A DNA stretch of 64,000 bases, from positions 518,481-582,480 of the forward strand of contig NZ_QJGZ01000040.1 in NCBI RefSeq assembly GCF_003254585.1, written 5' to 3'. Positions within the stretch are counted from its first letter, which is position 1. The number at the start of each line of letters is the position of its first letter. This stretch comes from Flavobacterium sharifuzzamanii. GTDB lineage: Bacteria > Bacteroidota > Bacteroidia > Flavobacteriales > Flavobacteriaceae. Below, in pieces: positions 38,363 to 46,289 of this stretch. The notes under the pieces were generated by a model, which saw only the letters and a list, made by a program, of their open reading frames with translations, did no database searches and was not told the origin of the DNA. Both the position numbers and the translations under genes were made by a program.

Positions 38363-39520
38363 ATGAAAGATAAATATGATTTAATCATAATTGGATCAGG
38401 GGTTTTGGGCACATTTCACGCCTATCATGCCTTATTGAAAGGAATGTCGGTTGCTATTTTAGAAAAAAACAGCAGACCAGAGGGAGCAACCGTTCGAAAT
38501 TTCGGGCAGGTTGTGCCATCGGGAATGGACAGAAAATGGCAGAATTTCGGAAAAGAAAGTTTAAAGATTTATAAAGATATCCAATCACAATTTGATATCA
38601 GCATTCGTCAGAACGGAACAGTTTATTTGGCATCAAATGAAGAAGAAATGCAGCTGATAGAAGAACTGCATGAAATTAATATTTCAAATGATTACGAATC
38701 TAATTTGCTGACGAAAGAGCAATGTCTGGCAAAATACAGCGGTTTGAGAGCTGACTATTGTACAGGCGGATTGTTTTTTCCGCAGGAAGTTACCGTAGAG
38801 CCTTCAACTATGATTCATAAACTGCATCAATATATGACGGCTAATTTAGGTTTGGATTTATTTATGAATACAACCGTAGTGCATACCGAAGATAGATCTG
38901 ATGAAGTAATCGCAACATCATCAACAGGTTTAGAATACAAAGCTTCTAAAATTATTATCTGCAACGGAAGTGATTTTAAAATCTTATATCCTGAAATTTA
39001 TAACAGCAGCGATTTGATTGTTTCTAAGCTTCAAATGCTGCAAACCAAGCCACAAAATAATTATAAATTGGATGGTTCAATTTTAACAGGATTGACAATC
39101 AGAAGATATGAATCTTTTGAAGAATGCAAATCTTACGCATCCATCAAAGCAAAAGAAAACCCAGATAGTTTTGAAAAAAAATACGGCGTTCACATCTTAT
39201 TCAAACAGGCTCTGGACGGTTCTGTTATTTTAGGAGATTCGCACGAATATGCCAGTGCAAAAGAAATAGATTCCCTAGGTTTTGATTTAAATATGGATAT
39301 CGATCATTTTATGATTGAAGAAGCTAAAAAAATAATTGATCTGCCAACGTACGAAATTCAGAGTAGATGGTTTGGAATGTATTCCCAATGCAAAACCAAA
39401 GATATTTTTGAGCATACGGTTGGTGAAAATATTCATATCATAACTGGAATTGGCGGTAAAGGAATGACGGGAAGTGCTGGATTTGCCAAGCATAATATCG
39501 ATAAAATTTTTAATGCATAA
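38363..39520 (+). CDS. TIGR03364-like FAD-dependent oxidoreductase (phosphonate-associated)
   Basis: 385 residues, DAO fold. The FAD dinucleotide motif is at the start (LIIIGSGVLGTFHAYHAL), followed by LEKNSRPEGATVRNFGQVVPSG, a signature of the TIGR03364 group. The C-terminus (HTVGENIHIITGIGGKGMTGSAG) closes the FAD site. Members of this group are found beside phosphonatase-like hydrolases. Related enzymes oxidise N-methylated aminoethylphosphonate or similar amines to phosphonoacetaldehyde. That role is supported here by the phosphonatase-like gene 152 bases downstream. Substrate identity is inference. Confidence 0.85.
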   Translation: MKDKYDLIIIGSGVLGTFHAYHALLKGMSVAILEKNSRPEGATVRNFGQVVPSGMDRKWQNFGKESLKIYKDIQSQFDISIRQNGTVYLASNEEEMQLIEELHEINISNDYESNLLTKEQCLAKYSGLRADYCTGGLFFPQEVTVEPSTMIHKLHQYMTANLGLDLFMNTTVVHTEDRSDEVIATSSTGLEYKASKIIICNGSDFKILYPEIYNSSDLIVSKLQMLQTKPQNNYKLDGSILTGLTIRRYESFEECKSYASIKAKENPDSFEKKYGVHILFKQALDGSVILGDSHEYASAKEIDSLGFDLNMDIDHFMIEEAKKIIDLPTYEIQSRWFGMYSQCKTKDIFEHTVGENIHIITGIGGKGMTGSAGFAKHNIDKIFNA

Positions 39521-39672
39521 ACTAAAAATAATTAACCATTAAGAGATTAAGAAAATTAAGTGTTATTTCTAAAACTTGTTGGTAGAAAATAATCTAAAAA
39601 GAGAATTAAGAATATTTAAGTTTTGATTCTTAATATATCTTAATGCCTTAAAGGCAAATAAACACACACAAA

Positions 39673-40353
39673 ATGAAAATTAATGAAATTGAAATGGTTG
39701 TTTTTGATATGGCAGGAACAACAGTAAACGAGCAAAACATAGTATACAAATCGCTGCATAAATCTATTAATAAATTCGGGATAGATGTTTCGCTGGAGCT
39801 TGTTCTGTCATTAGGCGCGGGAAAAGAAAAATATCAGGCTATAAAAGATATTTTGAAATTCATCAACATCACCGATACTGAAAAAACAGACCAAATATTT
39901 GAATATTTCATCGAAATACTGGATCAGGAATATCTTACTGCTAAAGTTCTTCCTATTGAAGGAGTTGAAGATGTGATGGAAAGCCTAAAAAAAGATGGAG
40001 TAAAAGTGGTTCTAAATACAGGGTATAACAGTTTGGTTGCCAATGCGCTATTGGAGAAATTAAACTGGAAAAGAGGCATTCAATATGATGCTTTAATAAC
40101 AGCAGATGATGTTGAACAAGGAAGACCTTTTCCTGATATGATATTTAAAGCAATGGCACTTTTTAATATTGCGGATGCTTCGAAAGTGCTAAAAGCGGGA
40201 GATTCTGCGATAGATATTGAAGAAGGCAAGAATGCAAAATGCGGTATTACAATAGGTGTTTTGTCGGGAGCGCAAATCAGATCACAGCTTGAAGAAGCAA
40301 AACCAGATTATATTCTAGATTCTCTGGCTTCTTTATACAGCATTATGAATTAG
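39673..40353 (+). CDS. Phosphonatase-like HAD hydrolase (TIGR03351-like)
   Basis: 226 residues. Motif I is VVFDMAGTTV (Asp12 nucleophile), with Ala14 where most HAD enzymes have Asp; this DxAGT pattern is the mark of phosphonoacetaldehyde hydrolase. A lysine follows at LGAGKEKYQ (Lys51), close to the Schiff-base lysine of PhnX near residue 53. Motif II is VVLNTGYNS, and the C-terminus has KAGDSAIDIEEGKNAK. It would cleave the C-P bond of phosphonoacetaldehyde or a close analogue, giving phosphate and an aldehyde. It follows the FAD oxidoreductase, its likely source of substrate. It is shorter than classical PhnX (about 270 residues), so it belongs to the phosphonatase-like group. Confidence 0.88.
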   Translation: MKINEIEMVVFDMAGTTVNEQNIVYKSLHKSINKFGIDVSLELVLSLGAGKEKYQAIKDILKFINITDTEKTDQIFEYFIEILDQEYLTAKVLPIEGVEDVMESLKKDGVKVVLNTGYNSLVANALLEKLNWKRGIQYDALITADDVEQGRPFPDMIFKAMALFNIADASKVLKAGDSAIDIEEGKNAKCGITIGVLSGAQIRSQLEEAKPDYILDSLASLYSIMN

Positions 40354-40359
40354 TTTTTT

Positions 40360-40391
40360 TGCCACCAATTTTCATTAGTTAATTCGTGGCA
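40360..40391 (+). terminator. Stem-loop after the phosphonatase-like gene
   Basis: TGCCACCAATT (40360-40370) and AATTCGTGGCA pair with one C-C mismatch around a 10-base loop, with T-runs on both sides. A probable weak terminator. Confidence 0.45.
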
Positions 40392-40511
40392 AACATTTTT
40401 TAATATACAGCAAAATAAACCTATAGAATAAGCTAATTAGTTTAAAAAAAAATCCCTGCAGGAGATAGTTATGAGTAGATAAAAGAGTAATCAACAAAAC
40501 AATTCAATCCA

Positions 40512-42191
40512 ATGAAAAAGATTTTTAGATTAGGTTACGTTACAATTCTTGCCAGTGTACTTTTAGTCACTTCATGCACCAACGATGCAGCGCTCGCAAA
40601 CGATGAGAATTCGGTAATTGCAAATACGACATCTAAAACTGGTAAAACGGCATTAAGCAGCGGTACTAAAAAGTTATTGATTATTGGTATCGACGGCTGT
40701 CGCGGCGATGCTTTAATGGGGGCCAATACGCCAAATGTTCATGCTTTATTGCCTAATTCAATTTACAGTTTAGATGCTTTAACCGAAGCCCCAACTTGGA
40801 GCGGAAATGGCTGGTCTACCATGCTGAGCGGTGTTACACATTTAAAGCATGGTGTAACTGACAATTCGTTTTCAAACCCAAATTTTGGCACTTATCCAAG
40901 TTTTCTAAAACGATTGGAAACTTATAATTCTGCTCTTAAAACAATGTCAATTGTACATTGGGCGCCAATCAATACCTATATCGTTGACGGAATAGATGTC
41001 GAAAAAACACTGACAGCTGATTTAGCGGTTAAAAATGAAGCAGTAGCTGCACTTACAAACGATAATCCAGATGCTTTATTTCTGCATTTTGATGATGTCG
41101 ACCATGCGGGACACAGCTACGGATTTTCAATAAATGTTCCGCAGTACAAATCTTCTATTGAAACAACTGACGGATACATTGGAGAAATTCTGGCAGCTTT
41201 AAAAAACAGGCCAAATTATGCCAATGAAGACTGGCTGGTTGTGGTTGCACCAGATCATGGAGGAATAGTAACTGGCTCAACAGGATCTCACGGCGGATCT
41301 TCTTATGAAGAGAGAAACATTTTCACCATCTTCAATAACAAAAATTTCACTTCGAATAAAATCGAAAAACCAGTTGATCCTACGACTAGTATTACAGGCA
41401 AGTTTGCAAATTTTAATGCAAATAGCATTTATGCTTCAACAAGTAATGCGCTTTATAATTTCGGAACTTCGAGTTTTACGGTAGAATGCAGAATAAAAAC
41501 TTCAGGCTATTCCAGCGATCCATCAATAGTTTCTAATAAAAACTGGGTAAGCGGCAAAAATCGTGGGTTTATAATATGTGCCAATACGGGAGGAACTTGG
41601 AAAGTAAATATTGGAGATACTCAAAATCGTGTAGATATTTCGGGAGGAACAATCATTGATGGAAAATGGCATCATTTGACATTGGTGGTAGATCGTTCAT
41701 CCAAATTGGTTAAAACTTATCAGGATGGTGCTTTTGTTGGTCAGGCAGCTATTCAGGCCAGTTTTGGAAGCTTAACTTCGGGATTGCCTTTTGCGATTGG
41801 ACAAGACGGAACTCTAGCGTATGGTGCCAATGTTAACGGAAACATTGCGGAGGTTAGGGTTTGGAATAAAGCGCTTTCTGAAGCTTCAATTTTAAATTAC
41901 ACCTGTTCCTCTGTTACATCTTCCCATCCAGATTATGTAAATCTTATCGGCTATTGGAAAGGCGATAACGGATCAGGAAGCAATTTTACAGATTCTAGCT
42001 CAAAACAAGTTGCTCTTTCGTTTCCTAATGTTCCTACATGGACAACAAGCACGGCAAGTTTAAAATGTGGAAATGCTAATGGAATTGTTCCAAAAATGGT
42101 AGATATTGCTTACTCGTCTTTGCAATGGTTTGGCGTACCGATTAATTTAGCGTGGTCACTAGACGGACGTTCGTGGCTTCCTGCAAACTAA
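40512..42191 (+). CDS. Alkaline-phosphatase-superfamily phosphodiesterase fused to a LamG-like domain, lipoprotein
   Basis: 559 residues. Lipobox LLVTSCTND (Cys22). The N-terminal half (about 55-285) is a type I phosphodiesterase/nucleotide pyrophosphatase-like core: LLIIGIDGCRGDAL (metal Asp), the nucleophile region APTWSGNGWSTMLSGV, HFDDVDHAGHSYG, and VVVAPDHGG. The C-terminal half (about 295-480) is a concanavalin/LamG-type sandwich (NFGTSSFTVECRIKT, GKWHHLTLVVD, IAEVRVWNKALS). It is probably a surface or periplasmic enzyme that releases a phosphoester or phosphonoester from a polymer bound by the LamG part. Phosphonoacetate hydrolase is in the same superfamily, so a phosphonate role cannot be excluded. 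Confidence 0.85.
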   Translation: MKKIFRLGYVTILASVLLVTSCTNDAALANDENSVIANTTSKTGKTALSSGTKKLLIIGIDGCRGDALMGANTPNVHALLPNSIYSLDALTEAPTWSGNGWSTMLSGVTHLKHGVTDNSFSNPNFGTYPSFLKRLETYNSALKTMSIVHWAPINTYIVDGIDVEKTLTADLAVKNEAVAALTNDNPDALFLHFDDVDHAGHSYGFSINVPQYKSSIETTDGYIGEILAALKNRPNYANEDWLVVVAPDHGGIVTGSTGSHGGSSYEERNIFTIFNNKNFTSNKIEKPVDPTTSITGKFANFNANSIYASTSNALYNFGTSSFTVECRIKTSGYSSDPSIVSNKNWVSGKNRGFIICANTGGTWKVNIGDTQNRVDISGGTIIDGKWHHLTLVVDRSSKLVKTYQDGAFVGQAAIQASFGSLTSGLPFAIGQDGTLAYGANVNGNIAEVRVWNKALSEASILNYTCSSVTSSHPDYVNLIGYWKGDNGSGSNFTDSSSKQVALSFPNVPTWTTSTASLKCGNANGIVPKMVDIAYSSLQWFGVPINLAWSLDGRSWLPAN

Positions 42192-42218
42192 TTTAGAATT
42201 GTGTTTTTGTTTTTTTTT

Positions 42219-42248
42219 AAGGTTATCTCTATTTTTAGAGGTAACCTT
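42219..42248. terminator. Bidirectional terminator between convergent genes
   Basis: AAGGTTATCTCT paired with AGAGGTAACCTT (one G-T pair), T-run after the stem on the + strand and A-run before it, so it works for both the phosphodiesterase gene and the convergent regulator gene. Confidence 0.85.
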
Positions 42249-42249
42249 T

Positions 42250-42834
42250 TTAATTATTGCTTTCAGAATAAAAATACAGAACCAGCATTACGCAGTTTTC
42301 ATCAGTCCTGTTTTCAGGAACGTGAGGCAGTCTTCCGTTAAAACATATAGAGTCACCTTCGTTAACAACAACTTCGATATCATCAATAATATAAGTCACG
42401 CTTCCTTTTATTATATATTTGAATTCCCACGCGTCAGTAATTACTTTTTCACGTTTGCTGTTTGGTTCAACCTCAAGAATTACCGCTTCAAAACCAATAG
42501 AATTAATGCTTTTGCTGAAGATATGATAGTAATTGAACCCTTTTGTTTCAGAGCGGTCTTCTTTTTCTATTTTTTGATAATCTTCTTTTTTAATGTGAAT
42601 GCACTTGGCATTCTTTATGTTTTTTACTCCTTCAAAGAAATAAGTGACATCAGTATCTAACGAATGGATAAGTTCAATTAAAACGGGTAGAGAAGGAATG
42701 GTTCTGCCATTTTCGATTCTTGATATTAGTCCGTTGCTGACACCAGCTCTATTAGCTACTTCATGTATGGTTAAGGCGTTTTTTTTTCTGATTTCTTTTA
42801 ATCTCTTTCCAATTCCAATTAAAAAGTCTTCCAT
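42250..42834 (-). CDS. XRE-family regulator with C-terminal cupin domain
   Basis: 194 residues. The helix-turn-helix (8-62) reads GKRLKEIRKKNALTIHEVANRAGVSNGLISRIENG. A cupin_2 barrel (about 115-185) has EFKYIIKGSVTYIIDD and EGDSICFNGRLPHVPEN. Such XRE-cupin proteins sense small molecules and control neighbouring catabolic genes. It is convergent to the phosphonate-type cluster and is its likely local regulator; no operator was identified. Confidence 0.9.
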   Translation of the reverse strand: MEDFLIGIGKRLKEIRKKNALTIHEVANRAGVSNGLISRIENGRTIPSLPVLIELIHSLDTDVTYFFEGVKNIKNAKCIHIKKEDYQKIEKEDRSETKGFNYYHIFSKSINSIGFEAVILEVEPNSKREKVITDAWEFKYIIKGSVTYIIDDIEVVVNEGDSICFNGRLPHVPENRTDENCVMLVLYFYSESNN

Positions 42835-43372
42835 AGTTTTAATTCACTTTAAAAGGTAAATATACTATAATTAGCCTCATTTTTCACAGTAACCGAAAGA
42901 ACTCTGGCTGTGCGGGCTAAAATCCAAGAGGAATTTAAGACGTAAAAATGCACTTTTAATTATTTATAAAATACCTTTTTTATAATGATGGATGATATTG
43001 AAAATCGGCTTACGGCTGGCATATTGTTTCTCTTGCATCTGATTGAAAGAGTAATTCCTAATAGTTCTGAAGGAAGAGCTATACGATAGAAATTACAAAC
43101 CGGCATTTTTTTGGATGAAATGGGAGGACTTTTAATTATAGATAATTCATTTATTTACTTATTAATGTTTTGATGTATAGATATTTATATATGGCAATTT
43201 TATTGTTTTTTTTCAGTATGCTAGAGCTTCAAGCAAGCAAAATTAATAGTTATACAAATTTTTTTGCATCTATAAGCTTTATGCATATTATAAAAAAGTC
43301 GGGATGAATTAATACTATTGCCGAAATCCAAAAGAAATAAATAACAGGTTGGATAAAAATACTAAAATTAAG
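42835..43372. other. Intergenic region upstream of the regulator, with a possible 34-codon ORF
   Basis: No convincing gene. An ORF on the + strand at 42985-43089 encodes a 34-residue peptide (ENRLTAGILFLLHLIERVIP...) that could be a remnant. The rest is AT-rich sequence with no recognised RNA or repeat. Confidence 0.4.
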
Positions 43373-43397
43373 AACTGCATATTTTTTGCAGTTTTTT
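43373..43397 (+). terminator. Stem-loop directly before left-type repeat copy 2
   Basis: AACTGCA/TGCAGTT stem with a T-rich loop, followed by TTTT. It ends immediately before the TTTGTACC core of the dispersed repeat. Confidence 0.5.
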
Positions 43398-43510
43398 CAT
43401 TTGTACCCCATTTGTACCTATTGTCAATGTATCCCTTACAAATTCTGGAAAGTGAATTTCTGGAACTGATATAGCTTAAAAATAACTATTTCTTAATATT
43501 GGTTAAACGC
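43398..43510 (+). repeat. Dispersed noncoding repeat, left-type copy 2
   Basis: Begins with a doubled core, CATTTGTACCCCATTTGTACC, then TTGTCAATG, CCTTACAAATTCTGGA, TGGAACT, GATATAGCTTAAAAATAACTAT and TTAA.TT(G)GTTAAA. These blocks match 18843-18934 in order and spacing. It marks the left side of the G+C-richer region that runs to 57.0 kb. A second terminator-like repeat (GGCCTGAATTTTTTCAGGTC) lies at about 43537-43556. The remaining bases to 43719 show no gene. Confidence 0.65.
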
Positions 43511-43719
43511 ATTTTTAGTTCAATTTTTGATGCAAGGCCTGAATTTTTTCAGGTCTTTTAATTTTCTTGGAAAGTTGAAAACTATTTTTTTTTAGAAAAA
43601 AAGATATTCTGACTAGGGGACAGGTCAGTTCTTGGACACTTATAAATTAGTTTGAAAATTAATTCGTGAAATTTTCCTGAGATATAATTAATTACGCAAT
43701 AAAGATTGTTTACCCTATT

Positions 43720-44397
43720 ATGATTTTAAATAATTCCGAAAAACGGGAAGTTTTTTTCAAAGAGATTAATATTTTAATAATTGATAATCATCCTCTAATT
43801 GTAGAAGCTTATAAAATAGTCTTTCGGACTAATGAGCATCTTATTATTAATTCAGAAGTTGCAAAATCTTATGGGCAGGCTTTGATAGCTTTAGATAAAA
43901 TGAAATATCATGCAGTACTCATTGATTTTGAATTAACTTCTTTTGAAAAGGAATTAAACATTTCAAATAATAGGCTGGCAGTTTTAATAAAAAATAAATT
44001 TCCTGAGATAAAAGTTATATTGACTATATCAGAAAATAATCCCACAGTGGGACATGTTATAAAATCTATTCCATATGATGCAGTCTTAATTAAAAAGGAC
44101 ATTACCGCCTCATTAGTTTTAGAAGCTCTACTGACGGTTCTTAGCGGTAGTTTTTTTTATAGTATTGCTGCAGAGAATATCAAAATGCGTAACCAGTACA
44201 GTGATCTTGCACTGGACGAATTAGATCTGAAGATTCTGCAGAATATTTCATTGGGAATACAGACAAAAAATCTGGTTCACTTTATTCCCTTATCATTAAG
44301 CGCAATAGAAAAGAGAAAGAGTAAAATCAAATTAATGTTTGATGCTGATAATGATGAACTGCTTCTCTATAAGGCAAGGCAAGAAGGGTTTATTTGA
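43720..44397 (+). CDS. Orphan response regulator, LuxR/NarL-like
   Basis: 225 residues. The receiver domain begins INILIIDNHPLIVEAYKIVF. Asp22 is the acidic-pocket residue, Asp69 (VLIDFELTS) the phosphate acceptor, and Lys in VLIKKDI the conserved lysine. The C-terminus (LDELDLKILQNISLGIQTKNLVHFIPLSLSAIEKRKSKIK) is a helix-turn-helix of the GerE/LuxR kind, though diverged. No histidine kinase gene is nearby. It is the first gene inside the repeat-bounded region and probably controls the peptide/RND genes that follow. A nearly perfect inverted repeat lies after it at 44471-44489. Confidence 0.82.
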   Translation: MILNNSEKREVFFKEINILIIDNHPLIVEAYKIVFRTNEHLIINSEVAKSYGQALIALDKMKYHAVLIDFELTSFEKELNISNNRLAVLIKNKFPEIKVILTISENNPTVGHVIKSIPYDAVLIKKDITASLVLEALLTVLSGSFFYSIAAENIKMRNQYSDLALDELDLKILQNISLGIQTKNLVHFIPLSLSAIEKRKSKIKLMFDADNDELLLYKARQEGFI

Positions 44398-44470
44398 AGA
44401 GGAAAGCCAATCTTCAACTGATTTATTCAATGCATGGATTTGACACTGAGTATTTTTTAATAAGATAATT

Positions 44471-44489
44471 ATTGCGGTTTAACCGTAAT
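44471..44489. promoter_or_regulatory. Inverted repeat, candidate operator
   Basis: ATTGCGGTT, one T, AACCGTAAT: nine-base arms with one mismatch, 111 bases before the ATG of the thioredoxin-like lipoprotein gene. The size and symmetry fit a dimeric helix-turn-helix regulator such as the one encoded just upstream. Confidence 0.35.
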
Positions 44490-44599
44490 GAAGGTAATTT
44501 AAATCCGATTAGGTTTGTATGAAAGATCTTAAGGGCGGCAAGCAGGCAGCTTGAGTGATCTGTTTAACAATGTATAATTTAACGATAAGAAAAACTTTA

Positions 44600-45664
44600 A
44601 TGGTTAAAAAGGCAATACTATTAATAGGCTTTGTTGCATTATTTTTCAGCAGCTGCACTGATCAGAAAATTATTTATGCACATGGAACTTTGGACAGTGT
44701 ATTTAAGAAGGCTAAGGAAGAGAATAAATGGCTGCTGGTCATTTTTGAGAATGAAGGATGCCAAGCCTGCGAAAATTTAGTGTCAGAATTAGAGAATAAA
44801 TCTGAACTGAAAGATAAACTGTCAGATGATTTTCTGGTTTATGAAAACAAACTAAATGCAATTGGCAATGAATATCTTTCCCGGGCTCTTTACAGCATTG
44901 CCTCTCCGGCCATTTACATTTTTAATGCTGATGGGGTTTTAATAAATATGCTGGTAGGATTCAAGACTTCTAAGGAAATACAGCGCGCTATCGAAGAAGG
45001 ACAGAATCTCAAGCCTGTTTCGGGCGGTTTTGCCTCCCGTCTGAATTTGGATGGCAGAGATTTAATAGATTTTGGCAATCTAGTCCTAAGGAGCGCTAGG
45101 ACTCTTGAAAAAAAATCATCAGATGAGGCTCAGCTAAGGCAAACTGCAGCGGATCTGAAGAGATCTCTCAATATGCAGACCTACTTTTTTAATAATTACC
45201 TTCTTGCAAAGGTATACCAAAGATTAGGAGACACAGAGAAGGCTAAACAATTTGCAGCAGAGGCGATGACCTTTACAGACAGCTTCTCAATTTTCTTATA
45301 TCAGCCATTACGCAATGAACTCAGATTTTTATTGGATTCAAGATTTGAGAAAGAGGATGAAGCATTTGCGGTTCTGGATAAAAACAATTATGATTTTGCG
45401 GTGCAAAAGATCGGTTCAAGGCCAGAGGCAACATTTAAGGTGAAAAACAGCGGAAAAAAGCCTCTAATAGTAGAAAAAGTGTTTGGCAATTGTGACTGTA
45501 TGGATTTTGAATGGACAAAAACTCCTATAATGCCAGGTGAAACGGGTGCCATTAAGGTTGTCTATCGCGCAGATCATCAGGGAGGATTCTCAAAGACCGT
45601 ATATATATTTAGTAATGCGCTAAATACCCCTTCTGTATTCTCGATAAAGGGAGTAATAGATTAA
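44600..45664 (+). CDS. Thioredoxin-fold lipoprotein with C-terminal DUF1573-like domain
   Basis: 354 residues from the ATG at 44600; earlier in-frame ATGs at 44555 and 44570 would place polar residues before the signal, so they are disfavoured. Lipobox LFFSSCTDQK (Cys19). The thioredoxin-like domain (about 30-140) has the active-site pair Cys54-Cys57 in NEGCQACEN and a cis-Pro in IASPAIYIF. The C-terminal domain (about 265-354) is DUF1573-like, with FKVKNSGKKPLIVEKVFGNCDCMDF and MPGETGAIKVVY. Such a protein would reduce, isomerise or oxidise disulfides outside the cytoplasm. It is followed 34 bases later by a gene for a ten-cysteine secreted protein, an obvious client. Confidence 0.85.
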   Translation: MVKKAILLIGFVALFFSSCTDQKIIYAHGTLDSVFKKAKEENKWLLVIFENEGCQACENLVSELENKSELKDKLSDDFLVYENKLNAIGNEYLSRALYSIASPAIYIFNADGVLINMLVGFKTSKEIQRAIEEGQNLKPVSGGFASRLNLDGRDLIDFGNLVLRSARTLEKKSSDEAQLRQTAADLKRSLNMQTYFFNNYLLAKVYQRLGDTEKAKQFAAEAMTFTDSFSIFLYQPLRNELRFLLDSRFEKEDEAFAVLDKNNYDFAVQKIGSRPEATFKVKNSGKKPLIVEKVFGNCDCMDFEWTKTPIMPGETGAIKVVYRADHQGGFSKTVYIFSNALNTPSVFSIKGVID

Positions 45665-45698
45665 GTATGTTTCTATTTTTAACCAATTTTATATTATT

Positions 45699-46085
45699 AT
45701 GAAAAAAATGCTTTTGCTTATCGCTGTAGTCGTAGTAGCGAATTTTACTGCAGCTTTTACTCCAAACTGTACCATGGACGGTACATTATTGCCAGACGAA
45801 GAGGACTGCACATCATTTTATCAGTGCTCTAACGGTGTTGCTGTTAAGACTTCGTGTCCTGGCGGATTAGAATTTAATCCCGATCAGCTTGTATGCGACT
45901 TTCCGGAACTTGCAGGGTGCAACGGCGAAGGTAAAGGAAGATACTTTCCAACAGTGCGCAGCTGCACAGTGTATACGACTTATTACGATTCATTGAGCGG
46001 TCAGTATTACATTAGCGAAAGATCGGGAACTGAAACAGTGTGCCCTCCTGGGACAAGTAAATGTACCCATGAGGACTGCCATTAA
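45699..46085 (+). CDS. Secreted cysteine-rich protein with peritrophin-A/CBM14-like pattern
   Basis: 128 residues with a signal peptide (MKKMLLLIAVVVVANFTAA). The mature part has six cysteines spaced C-x12-C-x5-C-x9-C-x12-C-x7-C (Cys24, 37, 43, 53, 66, 74), with aromatic FYQC and EFNP between them. This is close to the peritrophin-A/CBM14 chitin-binding consensus, which is mostly found in animals. The C-terminal half (RYFPTVRSCTVYTTYYDSL onward) carries four more cysteines and no recognised domain. It lies between genes for two thioredoxin-fold lipoproteins. Chitin binding, a secreted toxin-like or signalling peptide, or a NVEALA-type exported peptide are all possible. Confidence 0.75.
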   Translation: MKKMLLLIAVVVVANFTAAFTPNCTMDGTLLPDEEDCTSFYQCSNGVAVKTSCPGGLEFNPDQLVCDFPELAGCNGEGKGRYFPTVRSCTVYTTYYDSLSGQYYISERSGTETVCPPGTSKCTHEDCH

Positions 46086-46230
46086 TTTGAACTGCCGCTA
46101 TTTTTTTTTGATTTAATAGTGAAACTAAATGTTTTTGGATCTTAGAAGCTGCACCAAATAAAACCGGTCAGGGCATAGAAGATTGTATTGCTTTAAATCA
46201 TCGGATTACAAATTAAGAAAAGAATGCATT

Positions 46231-46257
46231 AAAGGCTATGCGGCACGCATAGTCTTT
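46231..46257 (+). terminator. Stem-loop after the cysteine-rich protein gene
   Basis: AAAGGCTATGCG and CGCATAGTCTTT pair over 12 bases (one G-T pair) with only a three-base loop. No T-run follows, so partial termination or 3'-end protection of the small gene's mRNA is likely. Confidence 0.6.
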
Positions 46258-46289
46258 AGTGATTATAATAAATTAAAATTGTGTTAATT

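Noticed and set aside
42199..42660. 153-codon open frame on the + strand opposite the XRE-cupin regulator
   Set aside because: Its translation is mostly Phe/Ile/Asn and matches no family; the opposite strand encodes an unmistakable HTH plus cupin protein.
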